DNA of 64,000 nucleotides from Strongylocentrotus purpuratus (Eukaryota > Echinodermata > Echinoidea > Camarodonta > Strongylocentrotidae), in NCBI RefSeq assembly GCF_000002235.5, contig NW_022145611.1, forward strand, positions 7,714,242-7,778,241, written 5' to 3'. Positions within the stretch are counted from its first letter, which is position 1. Every line of letters starts with the position of its first letter. The notes beneath the pieces were generated by a model. That model worked only from the letters and a program-made list of their open reading frames with translations, did not search any database and was not told the DNA's origin. Below are positions 24,783 through 33,899 of this stretch, one piece after another. The position numbers were made by a program, and so were the translations under genes.

Positions 24783-27700
24783 ACCACTATCCCTACTACT
24801 CCGATTACTACTACTACTTTTACTCCCAGTACTACTACTTCTACTACTATTATTACCACTACTATACTACTAATACTACTCCTAGCATCCTATCATCCCT
24901 ATCAACGTAGTTATTTGGTTGATTCAATATTTTTGTATTTTACAAAAAATTTCCATATCATCATAATTTCCCGAAGTTCAAGTTCTTAGACCAATGGTTT
25001 GTTTGTAGAGGCCTACTTGACAGCAAATATTCACTTGAGTCCAAGAGGTTCAATCTCTACTGATGATTTCCTGTATTGACCTAATCATTTTTGAAGTGTT
25101 TCCTGATAACATCCTTGATAAACGGTATAACTTCATCAAAAATCATACAGTGATGTAAGTGCAAAAATTGCATTAAGTTGGGGATTTTTATTTCTAATAT
25201 TTTGACAGGGTAGCCCATTCACCAACAAGTGGTGGTCTTCCATGGGGCCCTGAATGAACATATTTACATCGTTTATAACATTTATACAGAACAGTTACAA
25301 AAATAAAACTCGTTTGCAAAATAAATATAATCATTAACCTAGTAAACAGTAATGTCAATAGGAAAATATTAATTAAGTCGCAATTATGTGAATAAGTCAT
25401 GTAAATATTACAGAACATGCACGTAGTGTATGTACGGCTGAGCCATTCACAAATTACAACTTTGTTTAAACAATCTCTTAAATGAATTGACAGAGGAAGC
25501 CGTTCTCAATGAATTATCTAGCTTATTCCATTCAAATATGGAAGAAACAATTGGGCTACACTTATAACAATCAGTGTGAAATCTAGGCACACGTAAACAT
25601 CCACTGTCTATTTGCCTTGTATGATGCTCATGTACATCATTAGGATTGATTAAGCCTACCTGAAGGTAAGAAGGTGCTAAGTTATGAACGCATTTATATA
25701 TCATCATAACGCGACTTAACTCAAACCGCTTGTCTAGTGTCATCCATTTAAGACTTGTGAACAAATCAGCCGACGGTGTGTCATATGTCTTGTTCAATAT
25801 TATTCTTGCGGCCCTCTTTTGAATTTTTTGCAGCTTAGTTGTATGAGAATGAAATCAGTTCGACCATACAACAGAGCAGTAATCTAATCGTGGCAACACT
25901 AGACTGTTATAAAGTAACTTTAAGGATTTTACTTTACAAAGAGAGGAAGAAGTAATCATAATTTCCCAAAGTTCGACTTCGTAGTTTGATAGTTTGTTTG
26001 TATAGGCCTAATACCGGACAAAAAGAAGTGCAATTGAGTCCAATTTATTAAATTTCTACTGATGATTTCTTTTATTGACCTTATAATTTTGAAGTGTTTC
26101 CTGATCATATCTCTGATAAACGGTAGTACTTCATCAAAAATCAGACAGTGATGTAAGTGCAAAAATTGCATATAAGTATGGGATTTAACTTTACAAAGAG
26201 AGGAAGAAGTAGTTATAATTTCCCGAAATTCAAGTTTGTAGATCGAGGGCTTGTTTGTATATACTGGATTGAAAGAAGTTCACTTCGGCCTAAGAGGTTT
26301 AATCTCTAGTGATAATTTCCAATACCGCCTAATAATTTTGTAAGTGTTCCTTGAGCATTTGCCTGATATACCTTAATATTTCATCAAAAATCAGAGAGTG
26401 ATGTAAGTGCAAAAATTGCATATAACTTAGGGGTTTTACTTTACAAGGAGAGGAAAAAGTGATCATAATTTCCCGAAGTTCGAGTTCGTAGTTCGATTGC
26501 TTGTTTATAATAAATGGCCTGCTGGACACAAACAAGTGCCATTGAGTCCTATATATTAAATCTCTACTGATGATTTCCTATATTGACCTAATAATTGTTG
26601 GAAGTGTTTCCTGATCATATCCCTGATATAGCTTATTATTTCATCAAAAACCCGACTATGATGTAAGTGCAAATTGTGCATATAAGTTAGGGATTTTAAT
26701 TTACATGGAGAGGAAAAAGTAATTATAATTTTCCGAAGTTCGAGTTCGTAGTTCGATTGTTTGTTTGTATAGGCCTAATACTGGACAAAAAGAAGTGCAA
26801 TTGAGTCCAAGAGGTTCAATCTTTACTAATGATTTCCTTTATTGACGTAATAATTGTTGAAGTGCTCATGATTACATCCCTGATAATAATAATAATTATA
26901 GCTAGTTCTTATATAGCGCTTTTCCGGACCGAAGGCCCTATCAAAGCGCTTTTTATATTACCCCGTATATACCGTATTACCTCATCAAAAATCAGACAGT
27001 GATGTAAGTGCGAAATTTGCATATAAACTTGGGATTTGAATTTACAAGGAGACGAAATAACGGTATGCTCTTGACCCAAATCAACTTAAAAGCAAAATCA
27101 ACTTCACATTAATGTGTATGCCCTGCTTTTGCAAGATAATTATGGCACCACTGTGTGTGCGTGAGGGTGGGTGCGTGCATTATTGTGTACTTGTGTATGT
27201 GTATGTGTGTTTTCCCATCAAAATTATAGATTTATTGTCAGGTATGTGTGTCCCTCGGCATCAGCTCTTGCTATTGCCCGTACATGGCATATGAGGTGTC
27301 ATTTTGAATGTGATAATCCTTAATTTGAATGTAATGAACCCGCGTCGGGGGGTATTTAAATGCATAATTTGAATTGTCTTATTTCCACTTACACTTCACA
27401 CCATGTCAGTCCCTCTCACATGCCGCCTGAGGGTCCGCACAATTCGCAGTCCCACGTCTAGGAAAGCATGATAATTATATACTTCCCTATTTTTCTATAT
27501 ACAGATGGAACCATGTTCCACCCCTATGTGGAGAGGACAGAACAACTAGATATGTTTAACCCTGAATACTGTAGGTAAGTGTCACATCCAAATGTATTTG
27601 ATTTTACTATACTTCCTCTTTTTGTTTTGCTGTGTCATAATACTTCGGTAAATTTGTCGGTGTATTTTGTTAGAATGAACCTGATTGCAGTAACACGGAG

Positions 27701-30700
27701 CTTCGGAATTGAAAACCGTCATTTTTTCCCCCTCTTATTCCTCTTGAATATCTTTTTTCCAATCTTTTGCCTGAACCAGACGTCCCCTGATTTCACATCT
27801 TTGTTTTTGTTGTTGTTTTTGTTTCTTCTTCTGGACATGCAAGTATTTCACTGCAATAGACCAGTTCACGGTTATCACATTACTGCAATGACCCCAAATA
27901 TCCACAGATCTTCAAAACAGAAAGAGGTCCAACTTTGTACATTTGTCAAAGAATACTTCCACCTGTGTATCATGGAGTGCACTGAATGTGCACGAATAAA
28001 TAATGATTACATAACTTTCATGAGCACGTATCAAGTATTTCGTCTCCGTGTGTTTCAAAATTTGTTCTGCAATGACCTTTATCTGCTCATGCTCAGACTG
28101 CAACCGTGAACTGGCTTATATTGCAATCAAAGATACGTGTTGTAAATTTGTTTGTGACTTAATGATAACCTTCATCTGATAAGACGTTGTGTTTTGAAAT
28201 TTGTAGGCTACATAAAGGTCGATGACTACGATCTAGGCGCCATATTTCTTTTGTTTTCTGAACAATCATACAGTTTTGTGATTTACAATTACGACATAAG
28301 GCGCCATGTTGTAGGTAGATATGCGACTTACAATAAGCCAGTTCATAGTTGCAGTCTGACCATGAGCAGATAAAGGTCATTGTAGCCCAAATTTTGAAAT
28401 ACACGGAGACAAAATACTGGATGCGTGCTCATGAAAGTTATGTAATCATTATTCATTTATGCACATTCAGTGCACTCCATGATACACAGGTGGGGGATCT
28501 TTGGAAAGGGGAAACAAGGGCTATTTATGTATCACCTCCTTCGCGGTAGGAGTGATTATTTCAAAATGTACAAAGTGGGACCTCTTCATGTTTTGAAGAT
28601 CTGTGTATATTCGGGGTCATTTGGGACATGTGGTAACCGTGAACTGGTCTATTACGATATAAGGCGCCATGTTACAGGTAGGTCTTTGATTTACCATTAC
28701 GATATAAGGCGTCATGTTACAGGTAGATCTTTGATTTACCATTACGCTATAAGGCGTCGTGTTTTGTATCATCAATATGCTGATCTAACTTTCAGTCACT
28801 CTAAAGCACTTTGTTTTGATATCTTTACATGCAGGTCTCTAGCTTACAATTACGAGAAGGACGTCAATTACAAGGGTATTCCCCTGCTCAGGTTCAAGCT
28901 TGCCACCAACACGTGGGCTAACGCCACAGACTGGCCACCCAATGCGGGCTACTGTTCGGGCAAGCCTGAGATGTGCGGTGTATCGGGAATCATGAGGCAG
29001 GATCCATGTCGGGCAGGTAAACCAAAATTACATTCATCCATAGACTCTGCTATTTCATGTTCTTTTTAAAATAGAGTGGTATCACTGTGATATATTGGTG
29101 CAGGGAATTAATTTTCTTATACGGAAGGTCTCGAGTTTGATTCTTGCTCGTTGTTTACATCATTAGACAACGTATTTTGTCCAGCAAACAAAAAATATGT
29201 CCTTTTCGACAGTCATGTCTCTTAAATGCGTGCCTGGCAATATCGGGGTTATGATAATTGCACAACTCGCACGGAGAGCTGTAGTGGCTACCCTAATCAA
29301 ATAATACCAAATTGTGAATTAATATATGCAAAGTATTCGGGTGATTTGTCCATGTGTTACAGGCCATTAAGATAGCACTTCAAGCCTACTACAACCTACC
29401 TCACATACGGTTGAAGAATTGTCAGAGAGAAAATTTTCAGTCAATTGACATCGAGGGATTTCCCATCTTCAGATAAAGTGAAAGTCGTTTGGGGCATATT
29501 CGACGGAATTTTGTTTGTAACGAAATACTTAAAGAGCAATCTCAAACGTATGAACTTGCTCTTCAATACATATGAATTTAAGCGATCAATACAGTTGTGA
29601 CTTCTTATTCATTTGTTTTAAAGGGGGGGGGGGGCTATATTTCGACCTAAACAATATTGCTGTCATCGTCATTATTAGCACATGGATCGTAGCCATTGAG
29701 GTTAAAATTACATTATTTTGTTCTACCGTTTTTTGTTCCTTTTTCTGCAGGTAGTCCAACAAGTATCTCGAACCCACATTTCTACGAGGGGGACCCTTCA
29801 CTGATCAACGCCGTAGAGGGCCTGAATCCTGTAAAAGAGATTCATGAGAACACCATGGATATTGAACCAGTGAGTTAATAGAAATTATGATTTTCTATAA
29901 TAATGCATCAATTTGTCATTATATCGTTCCCTAAAAAAATAATAATAAAAATTTAAAAAATATGTAGCTCAGTAATAAAGCTTGCCCGATGGTTGTGATC
30001 AAGCTATCGTTTTAAATGATCTGCTTTTAAACGATCGCTTTCTTCCTGAATAACATTTTGAATGATTGCAACATGAACAAAGAAATTCTTCTACCCACTC
30101 ACTTTGTTTACTTTTATGTTTTATTTTCATTTTTCTTTTGTATCCGTTGTTTTCCTTTGTTTTGTTAGTTAATGGGTATGCCATACGTGTTAAACGTCCG
30201 CCTCCAGATTAACATGGAAACTACACAAGATGATTTATTCGAGTGAGTATTACTAGTTGACTTTATCATTGTCTTAAAAATTTCATCAAAAGTGTGCTGT
30301 TTTGAAATGGGATCATTTAGTTGAAAATGCATTTGTGGAGTCTAGAGTGTTATAATTTTTGTTTGCAGAGTTGCGAGTTTTCGCAACCGGCGACGCGGCC
30401 TTCTACAAAGCTAATCTTCGCGGGGGTCAGTTATCGGAAAATATTCACATTATTATCTACGTTTAATTTTCTATATTCATTATATGCACACAGTGAGGTG
30501 AAAAACATCCGGGAGTTTACCCTTCCCATTGCGTGGTTTGATCAGGTAGGAAATCATCCATTTGTCAAATGCAGATAGTTATATCTTCTACAGTGTGAGT
30601 CAAAAAGAAGTTTCCACCTAGAAAATTGCTAATTATTTTTAAAATCATCTATGAACAGTGAATTATTATACATCTTATGAAAGAATGATTTTATCCCGAA

Positions 30701-32885
30701 CCATTTGGTACCATTTTTGTGTGGTATGTGTTCACGCTTGGATGACCAGGAGACATTGTTTAAGAGAGTGCAAAAATCTACTTGCGCCGAACGGCTTAAG
30801 TGATGTTTGAATAAAAAAATTGGGATTTGGGTATTAATTCGGTCTTTGCAGATCCAAATAACATCCCTATCAAAATTAATCGTGCCACACATACCAAATA
30901 TAAAATATCAAATATCAAAGGACATTTTGTGCGCGTATGTGTGTGTATGTGAGTGACTTTGCTTCAATCTGCAAAAAGCATATGCAATGCATCTCATTAT
31001 TTTGATACATTCAATTCATTCTCTCACTTTAATACTTTCAAAACATTCTTTCAAAACATGTATGATAACCTTTCCTTTATAGCTGACTTTTAAAATAAAT
31101 TACAATTTTCTTAGTGTAAACTTTTGTTTGACTCACACGGTATAATAAATGTATTTCGCTATAAAATGGCATAATGGAAATAGAGCTCATATTAAATGCC
31201 CATGAACCCTTAAAAAAAGAATATTAGGTCTATTAACCCACACAGTTCAAGTTGTCGAATAATCCAAATGATGCTCAGCCCCGCTATCTACGTAGTGTTC
31301 TTTACATTTGGTTCTTAGAAAAACAGCACTCGTGCTGATGAGGGTGTCCCATCCCACCAGTAGTAAATAAATTAATAAACAAATGAATAATATTTTCTTT
31401 GCTTTCATTTTGTCGACCGTTGCGGAGTATTTCTATCGCGTAAACTGTACCATAAATAAGCCGATATAAAACGTGAATCGAGAAAACCATTCCAATCGCT
31501 TGAAGGATAATAATGACAGCAGACAGGTAATTTGTTTTTCACCAAGGCCTGTAGGCCCTAGCCGCCCTACTATATAAATGCCATTGATAGTGTTAATTTA
31601 GAAAAGAAGTCTTGCAATGTTGGAAATTGCATAGGGCGGATGGGATATAAATGGAAATGAACTCCCGGAATGAACTATATTCTCTTCGAGAGCAAGAAGC
31701 ATTTTGTAACCCTCATCAATGGTGAAAAATGATGATGTGCATATCGGGGCAACAATAATAGATAAATCATCTTCTTTTAACCAGTTTTTGTAGATTGACT
31801 TGATTACATCATGATAAAATAACAGCTGGAGGTACAGAATATCAGACGTTCAGTACACTTTCTGAACAGTTCGATAAATAAGAAATATTTTTGCATTTTC
31901 AATTTGGCTGCAGGGTGTCGAGGCAGACGACACGATTGTCGACGATTACAATACCGGTTTCGTTATGACCGCCAAGATCGGTCTAGCTATGCAGTGGATA
32001 TCGATTTGTGTTGGGATAATTATCTTCACTCTTACCGTCTGCGATACAGTGAGACGGTGCTCTGCCGAGATGACAGCATATGAAGTGTCAGAAAAATCCG
32101 AGGTAAGATCCAATAAAAGAAACATTAATACAAAAACGTAACAATTGCGCGTAATTTGTAGCGGAAGGGAGAAATAGAAGGTCGTCAAAGACCAACCATT
32201 TATAATTCGAGGTATGAATAGAAATGGAGAACATCAGAATAATTTCATGGCCAGTATGCAAATATTTCAATAATGGTGTAGGTGACACACACACAAAAAA
32301 AAAAGTAAATATAGATAACACAGCTTATGTGCGTGGGTGAGAGGAGAGGAGGCTCGATAGCTCAGTCGGTAGAGTAGTGGTCTCGTAATCCGGCCACCCG
32401 GGTTCGAAACCAAGGCGATGCGCTATTAATGCCCTTTGGTAAGGCATTAATCCTCATTTAACAGGTCTTTCGGAGAGGACCTAATGCCAGGACCTAAAAC
32501 CGTCGGTCTTCTGGTCGCTTACTAACAAGCATTTATGCTTTCTTAACATAGGACATGACTCGGAACAAAACGCCATCGAAATTGCATAAGAAATTACAAA
32601 CAAATTAAGAATTTAATTACATGTGGTAAGTAGGATAAAGGGTAAAACAACACTTTTTTTACACGAATTATCCAGTAGGCGCAACTGATTCTGACGTTAA
32701 TGACAGGAGGAAAGAATTCATCCTCTCTGTTTAACATTTTCTAATCTTTCTTTCAGATGAAAGAACATGAACATGTAGAAAATGGAGACACCGCTTCGGA
32801 TTATCACAAGGCACCTTTAAGCTCATCCCATGATCTAACCAACACCGCGTATACTAACCCAACATTCAGCACGCTGTCATCATAA
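18632..32885 (+). CDS. CD36/SCARB-family scavenger receptor (LIMP-2/SR-B-like), 12 exons
   Basis: Exons: 18632-18766, 20461-20618, 22612-22753, 23369-23599, 24366-24507, 27505-27574, 28835-29016, 29751-29869, 30169-30242, 30494-30545, 31914-32102, 32757-32885. All introns are GT-AG and phases join, giving 540 codons. The ATG has A at -3 and G at +4. The protein has a short N-terminal tail, a membrane segment (about residues 12-34), a large ectodomain, a second membrane segment (about 457-478) and a 62-residue cytosolic tail. Family landmarks are LDIQNPE and KDKGPYVYK (exon 2), KGIPLLRF (exon 7), and EGLNPVKEIHENTMDIEP (exon 8). Ectodomain cysteines lie at 292, 333, 340 and 351, and several N-glycosylation sequons are present. 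The family binds lipids, lipoproteins or lysosomal cargo at the cell surface or in lysosomes; which applies here cannot be told. The tail is longer than in vertebrate members and ends with an NPTF motif. Confidence 0.93.
18855..19070. repeat. Inverted repeat in intron 1
   Basis: Arms of about 70 bases (18858-18925 and 18985-19065) share AAAGGTACC and GTGTGGGTAATT blocks in opposite orientation, with TGTGTATTAT further inside. The loop contains a TTTTG run. It is probably an eroded MITE. Confidence 0.6.
19287..20188. mobile_element. Second copy of the 15.4-kb DNA element, interrupted
   Basis: Ends GCCCAGGGGTCTCAGTC and GACTGAGCCCCCTGGGC are inverted repeats. The interior repeats CCTCCTAAACGAGGATTTCT and AAACAAGTATTGTAAAA as in the copy at 15427-16259. 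It lies in intron 1 of the CD36-like gene and is split by a 528-bp insertion at 19565-20092. Confidence 0.8.
19565..20092. mobile_element. Nested TTAA-flanked MITE
   Basis: The element starts AGGTACTATGTCCCATTTGC and ends GCAAAAGGGACATAGTTCT, terminal inverted repeats of about 20 bases. It is flanked on both sides by TTAA (19561-19564 and 20093-20096). TTAA duplications are typical of piggyBac- and Kolobok-type transposases. The 89-codon open frame inside (19667-19936) has no recognisable motif and is not called. Confidence 0.8.
21598..22232 (-). mobile_element. Partial Tc1/mariner-like MITE in intron 2, split by a SINE
   Basis: Read on the minus strand, it starts TA-CAGTGTGAGTCCAAAAAAA (22232 downward) and matches the full element at 30591-31140 in the opposite orientation. 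Matching blocks include CATACAAAATG-like central sequence and GGATCTGCAAAGACC. A tRNA-SINE (21751-21955) sits inside it. The far end is lost or diverged below about 21598. Confidence 0.75.
21751..21955 (+). repeat. tRNA-derived SINE inserted in the mariner-like element
   Basis: The head reads GGCGCGATAGCTCAGTCGGT (A box) and AGGTTCGAAACC (B box) with a CGT triplet where an anticodon would lie. The body is ATTAATCCTCATTACCAGG and the end GCAGTCAGGTAAAGTAACC. It lies in intron 2 of the CD36-like gene. Its family membership and nested position mark it as a retroposon. Confidence 0.9.
22385..22566. repeat. (CT)n-rich microsatellite next to the exon 3 acceptor
   Basis: Impure CT/TCTC sequence includes an uninterrupted CT run of about 40 bases (22524-22566), ending 45 bases before the splice acceptor of exon 3. 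It may enlarge the polypyrimidine tract. Open frames across it are low-complexity artefacts. Confidence 0.9.
23101..23160. repeat. (TAG)n microsatellite in intron 3
   Basis: About 18 consecutive TAG/AGT triplets with one slip near 23140. Confidence 0.95.
24106..24292. mobile_element. TTAA-flanked MITE, copy 1 (intron 4)
   Basis: The element starts AGCCCCACTTTACTAG and ends CTAT...TAGTGCAGTGGGGCT, so the ends are inverted repeats (AGCCCCACTGCACTA on the complement). TTAA flanks it at 24102-24105 and 24293-24296. It is 187 bp long. Related copies are at 58347-58521 and 63855 to the window end. Confidence 0.85.
24545..24880. repeat. (CTA)n microsatellite, long and impure, in intron 5
   Basis: Roughly 330 bases of CTA/CTG triplets. 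It starts 37 bases after the donor of exon 5. The long Leu-, Ser- and Thr-rich open frames across it are repeat artefacts. Confidence 0.95.
25195..25940 (-). mobile_element. 5'-truncated CR1/L2-type LINE fragment
   Basis: The minus strand encodes the C-terminal tail of a non-LTR reverse transcriptase (25797 down to 25447), with landmarks KRFELSRVMMIYKCVHNLAP and FKRLFKQ. The upstream part (PRLDYCSVVW, then QKIQKRAARIILN) is in frame but broken by a stop near 25860. A 3' UTR follows and ends in TGGGCTACCCTGTCAAAATA. The element is dead and fragmentary. Confidence 0.82.
26884..26965 (+). repeat. SINE-like 3' end
   Basis: ATAATAATAATTATAGCTAG is followed by TATAGCGCTTTTCCGGACCG and a second GCGCTTTTTATATTACCCC. 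It is related to other short GCGCT segments in the window and sits inside the last unit of the tandem array. Confidence 0.45.
27858..28655. mobile_element. Large inverted repeat in intron 6
   Basis: The left arm (27858-28115) starts AATAGACCAGTTCACGGTTA. The right arm (28334-28655) ends with its complement. Shared blocks in opposite orientation include TGAGCAGATAAAGGTCATTG, CATGATACACAGGTG and CATGAGCACG. A gap of about 220 bases separates the arms. The right arm holds some sequence the left lacks (near 28500-28555). Open frames here belong to the repeat. Confidence 0.82.
28651..28790 (+). repeat. 45-bp tandem repeat just upstream of exon 7
   Basis: ATTACGATATAAGGCG starts at 28651 and 28696, and the variant ATTACGCTATAAGGCG at 28741, an exact 45-base period. 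A related single unit is near 28285. The array ends about 50 bases before the exon 7 acceptor. Confidence 0.88.
30591..31140 (+). mobile_element. Tc1/mariner-like MITE in intron 10
   Basis: It starts CAGTGTGAGTCAAAAAGAAG and ends TTTGTTTGACTCACACGG, terminal inverted repeats flanked by TA on both sides (30589-30590 and 31141-31142). It is 550 bp long with no transposase frame. A copy in the opposite orientation is at 21598-22232. Confidence 0.82.
32351..32550 (+). repeat. tRNA-derived SINE in intron 11
   Basis: GCTCGATAGCTCAGTCGGTA (A box) and CGGGTTCGAAACC (B box) are followed by the family body with a small internal duplication (GGACCTAATGCCAGGACCTA). It is in the same orientation as the gene and as the copy in intron 2. 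Confidence 0.88.
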
Positions 32886-33142
32886 TAATTACAAAACGGA
32901 CAAGTTCAAGGGATATGTTCCATACGTTACCAAAGAATAATAATTAATATGTAATTGCAAACATGACGATTGTATTCAAAAGGGTAATGAACAATGATCT
33001 GAAATTACTAAAACAAAAAAGGAATAAAAAAAGAAAGAGAAAATAGAAATAGGAATATTGTTGACTTTGATAAGCAGTTCTGTACAATTTAAGTTATTAT
33101 TTACTAAAAGAAGGTAAATAAGAGTAGTCCCATTGATGTCAT

Positions 33143-33861
33143 AATAAAAGTATTCGAAAGTTAAGTAAGAAAAGAACTAAAGAAGTAATCTTAAGATAGC
33201 TTGATTGTCTATTACGTCACATTAATGATCTATTTCATTTATCTGTTTATGATTTGTAGTTACTGTCGCTTCCGTTTGGAATAAAAATGACAACGAGATG
33301 GTTTGTATAAATGGGGACGATTTTTAAAGTCAGTTCAATAGAATTTGATAAGGGACCCCACTGGAAATAGGCTCTCGAGCTTTCGTGTGTTATCCTGTTC
33401 AAGCTGACTTATTTTTGATCTGTTATTATTGTATATTGTTGTATGTTGGAAGCTTGTCGAATGAAAAAAAAAGAAGAAAAAAATCAATGTCGCTTGCAAT
33501 TAGTAAATTAAATAATACTGTGACAATATACACCGCATGAGCAGTTTGATGTATGGAATACTGATTGTATTAATATTAAGATTATTAACCCTTCTTCCTT
33601 TTGTTAACACTAATCTTCATTTCATGTGCAGAACAGATAGTCGCCTCTCTATCTCTCTTTTGTCTGCTATATATATGTAAAACTCTATATAGTTAATCAT
33701 TCATTTATATCTAATGCCTTGTTTTGAAGTATGTTTGTATTGTATTTTTTACAGTGTATGGTAAATTATGTTGTCTAATTCATTTGTGTAATACGAAACA
33801 CACGGACATACTGAAAACGGCCTTTTGAGCTGAAAGTGCGTTTTTACCATCTCTTAATAAA
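33143..33861 (+). promoter_or_regulatory. Candidate polyadenylation signals of the CD36-like gene
   Basis: AATAAA occurs at 33143-33148, 33280-33285 and 33856-33861, downstream of the stop at 32883-32885. Which one is used cannot be told from sequence. The stretch 33340-33460 between them is a dispersed repeat. Confidence 0.35.
33340..33465 (+). repeat. Dispersed repeat shared with 44190-44350
   Basis: CTCTCGAGCTTTCGTG, TTATCCTGTTCAAGCTGA and GTATGTTGGAAGCTTG occur in the same order on the minus strand at 44190-44350. It lies in the probable 3' UTR of the CD36-like gene. Confidence 0.8.
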
Positions 33862-33899
33862 ATCAACAAACAAACCAGCGCAGTCTAACGCGTTTGTTA

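Larger units (their letters stand above)
24958..27060 (+). repeat. Tandem array of ~250-bp units, split by a LINE fragment
   Basis: The ATAATTTCCCGAAGTTCGAG-like landmark occurs near 24963, 25959, 26216, 26465 and 26726. The last gaps are 257, 249 and 261 bp. Each unit also carries GTGATGTAAGTGCAAAAATT and CTACTGATGATTTCC. The first and second units are separated by the LINE fragment at 25195-25940. The array lies in intron 5 of the CD36-like gene. Confidence 0.88.

Noticed and set aside
24342..24989. Long open frames on both strands rich in Leu, Ser, Thr or Tyr
   Set aside because: They run through the (CTA)n microsatellite in intron 5. Only the first part (24366-24507) is coding, as exon 5 of the CD36-like gene.
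28349..29069. Open frames of 66 and 199 codons upstream of exon 7
   Set aside because: Most of their length lies in the inverted repeat and the 45-bp tandem units. Only 28835-29016 is supported as an exon.
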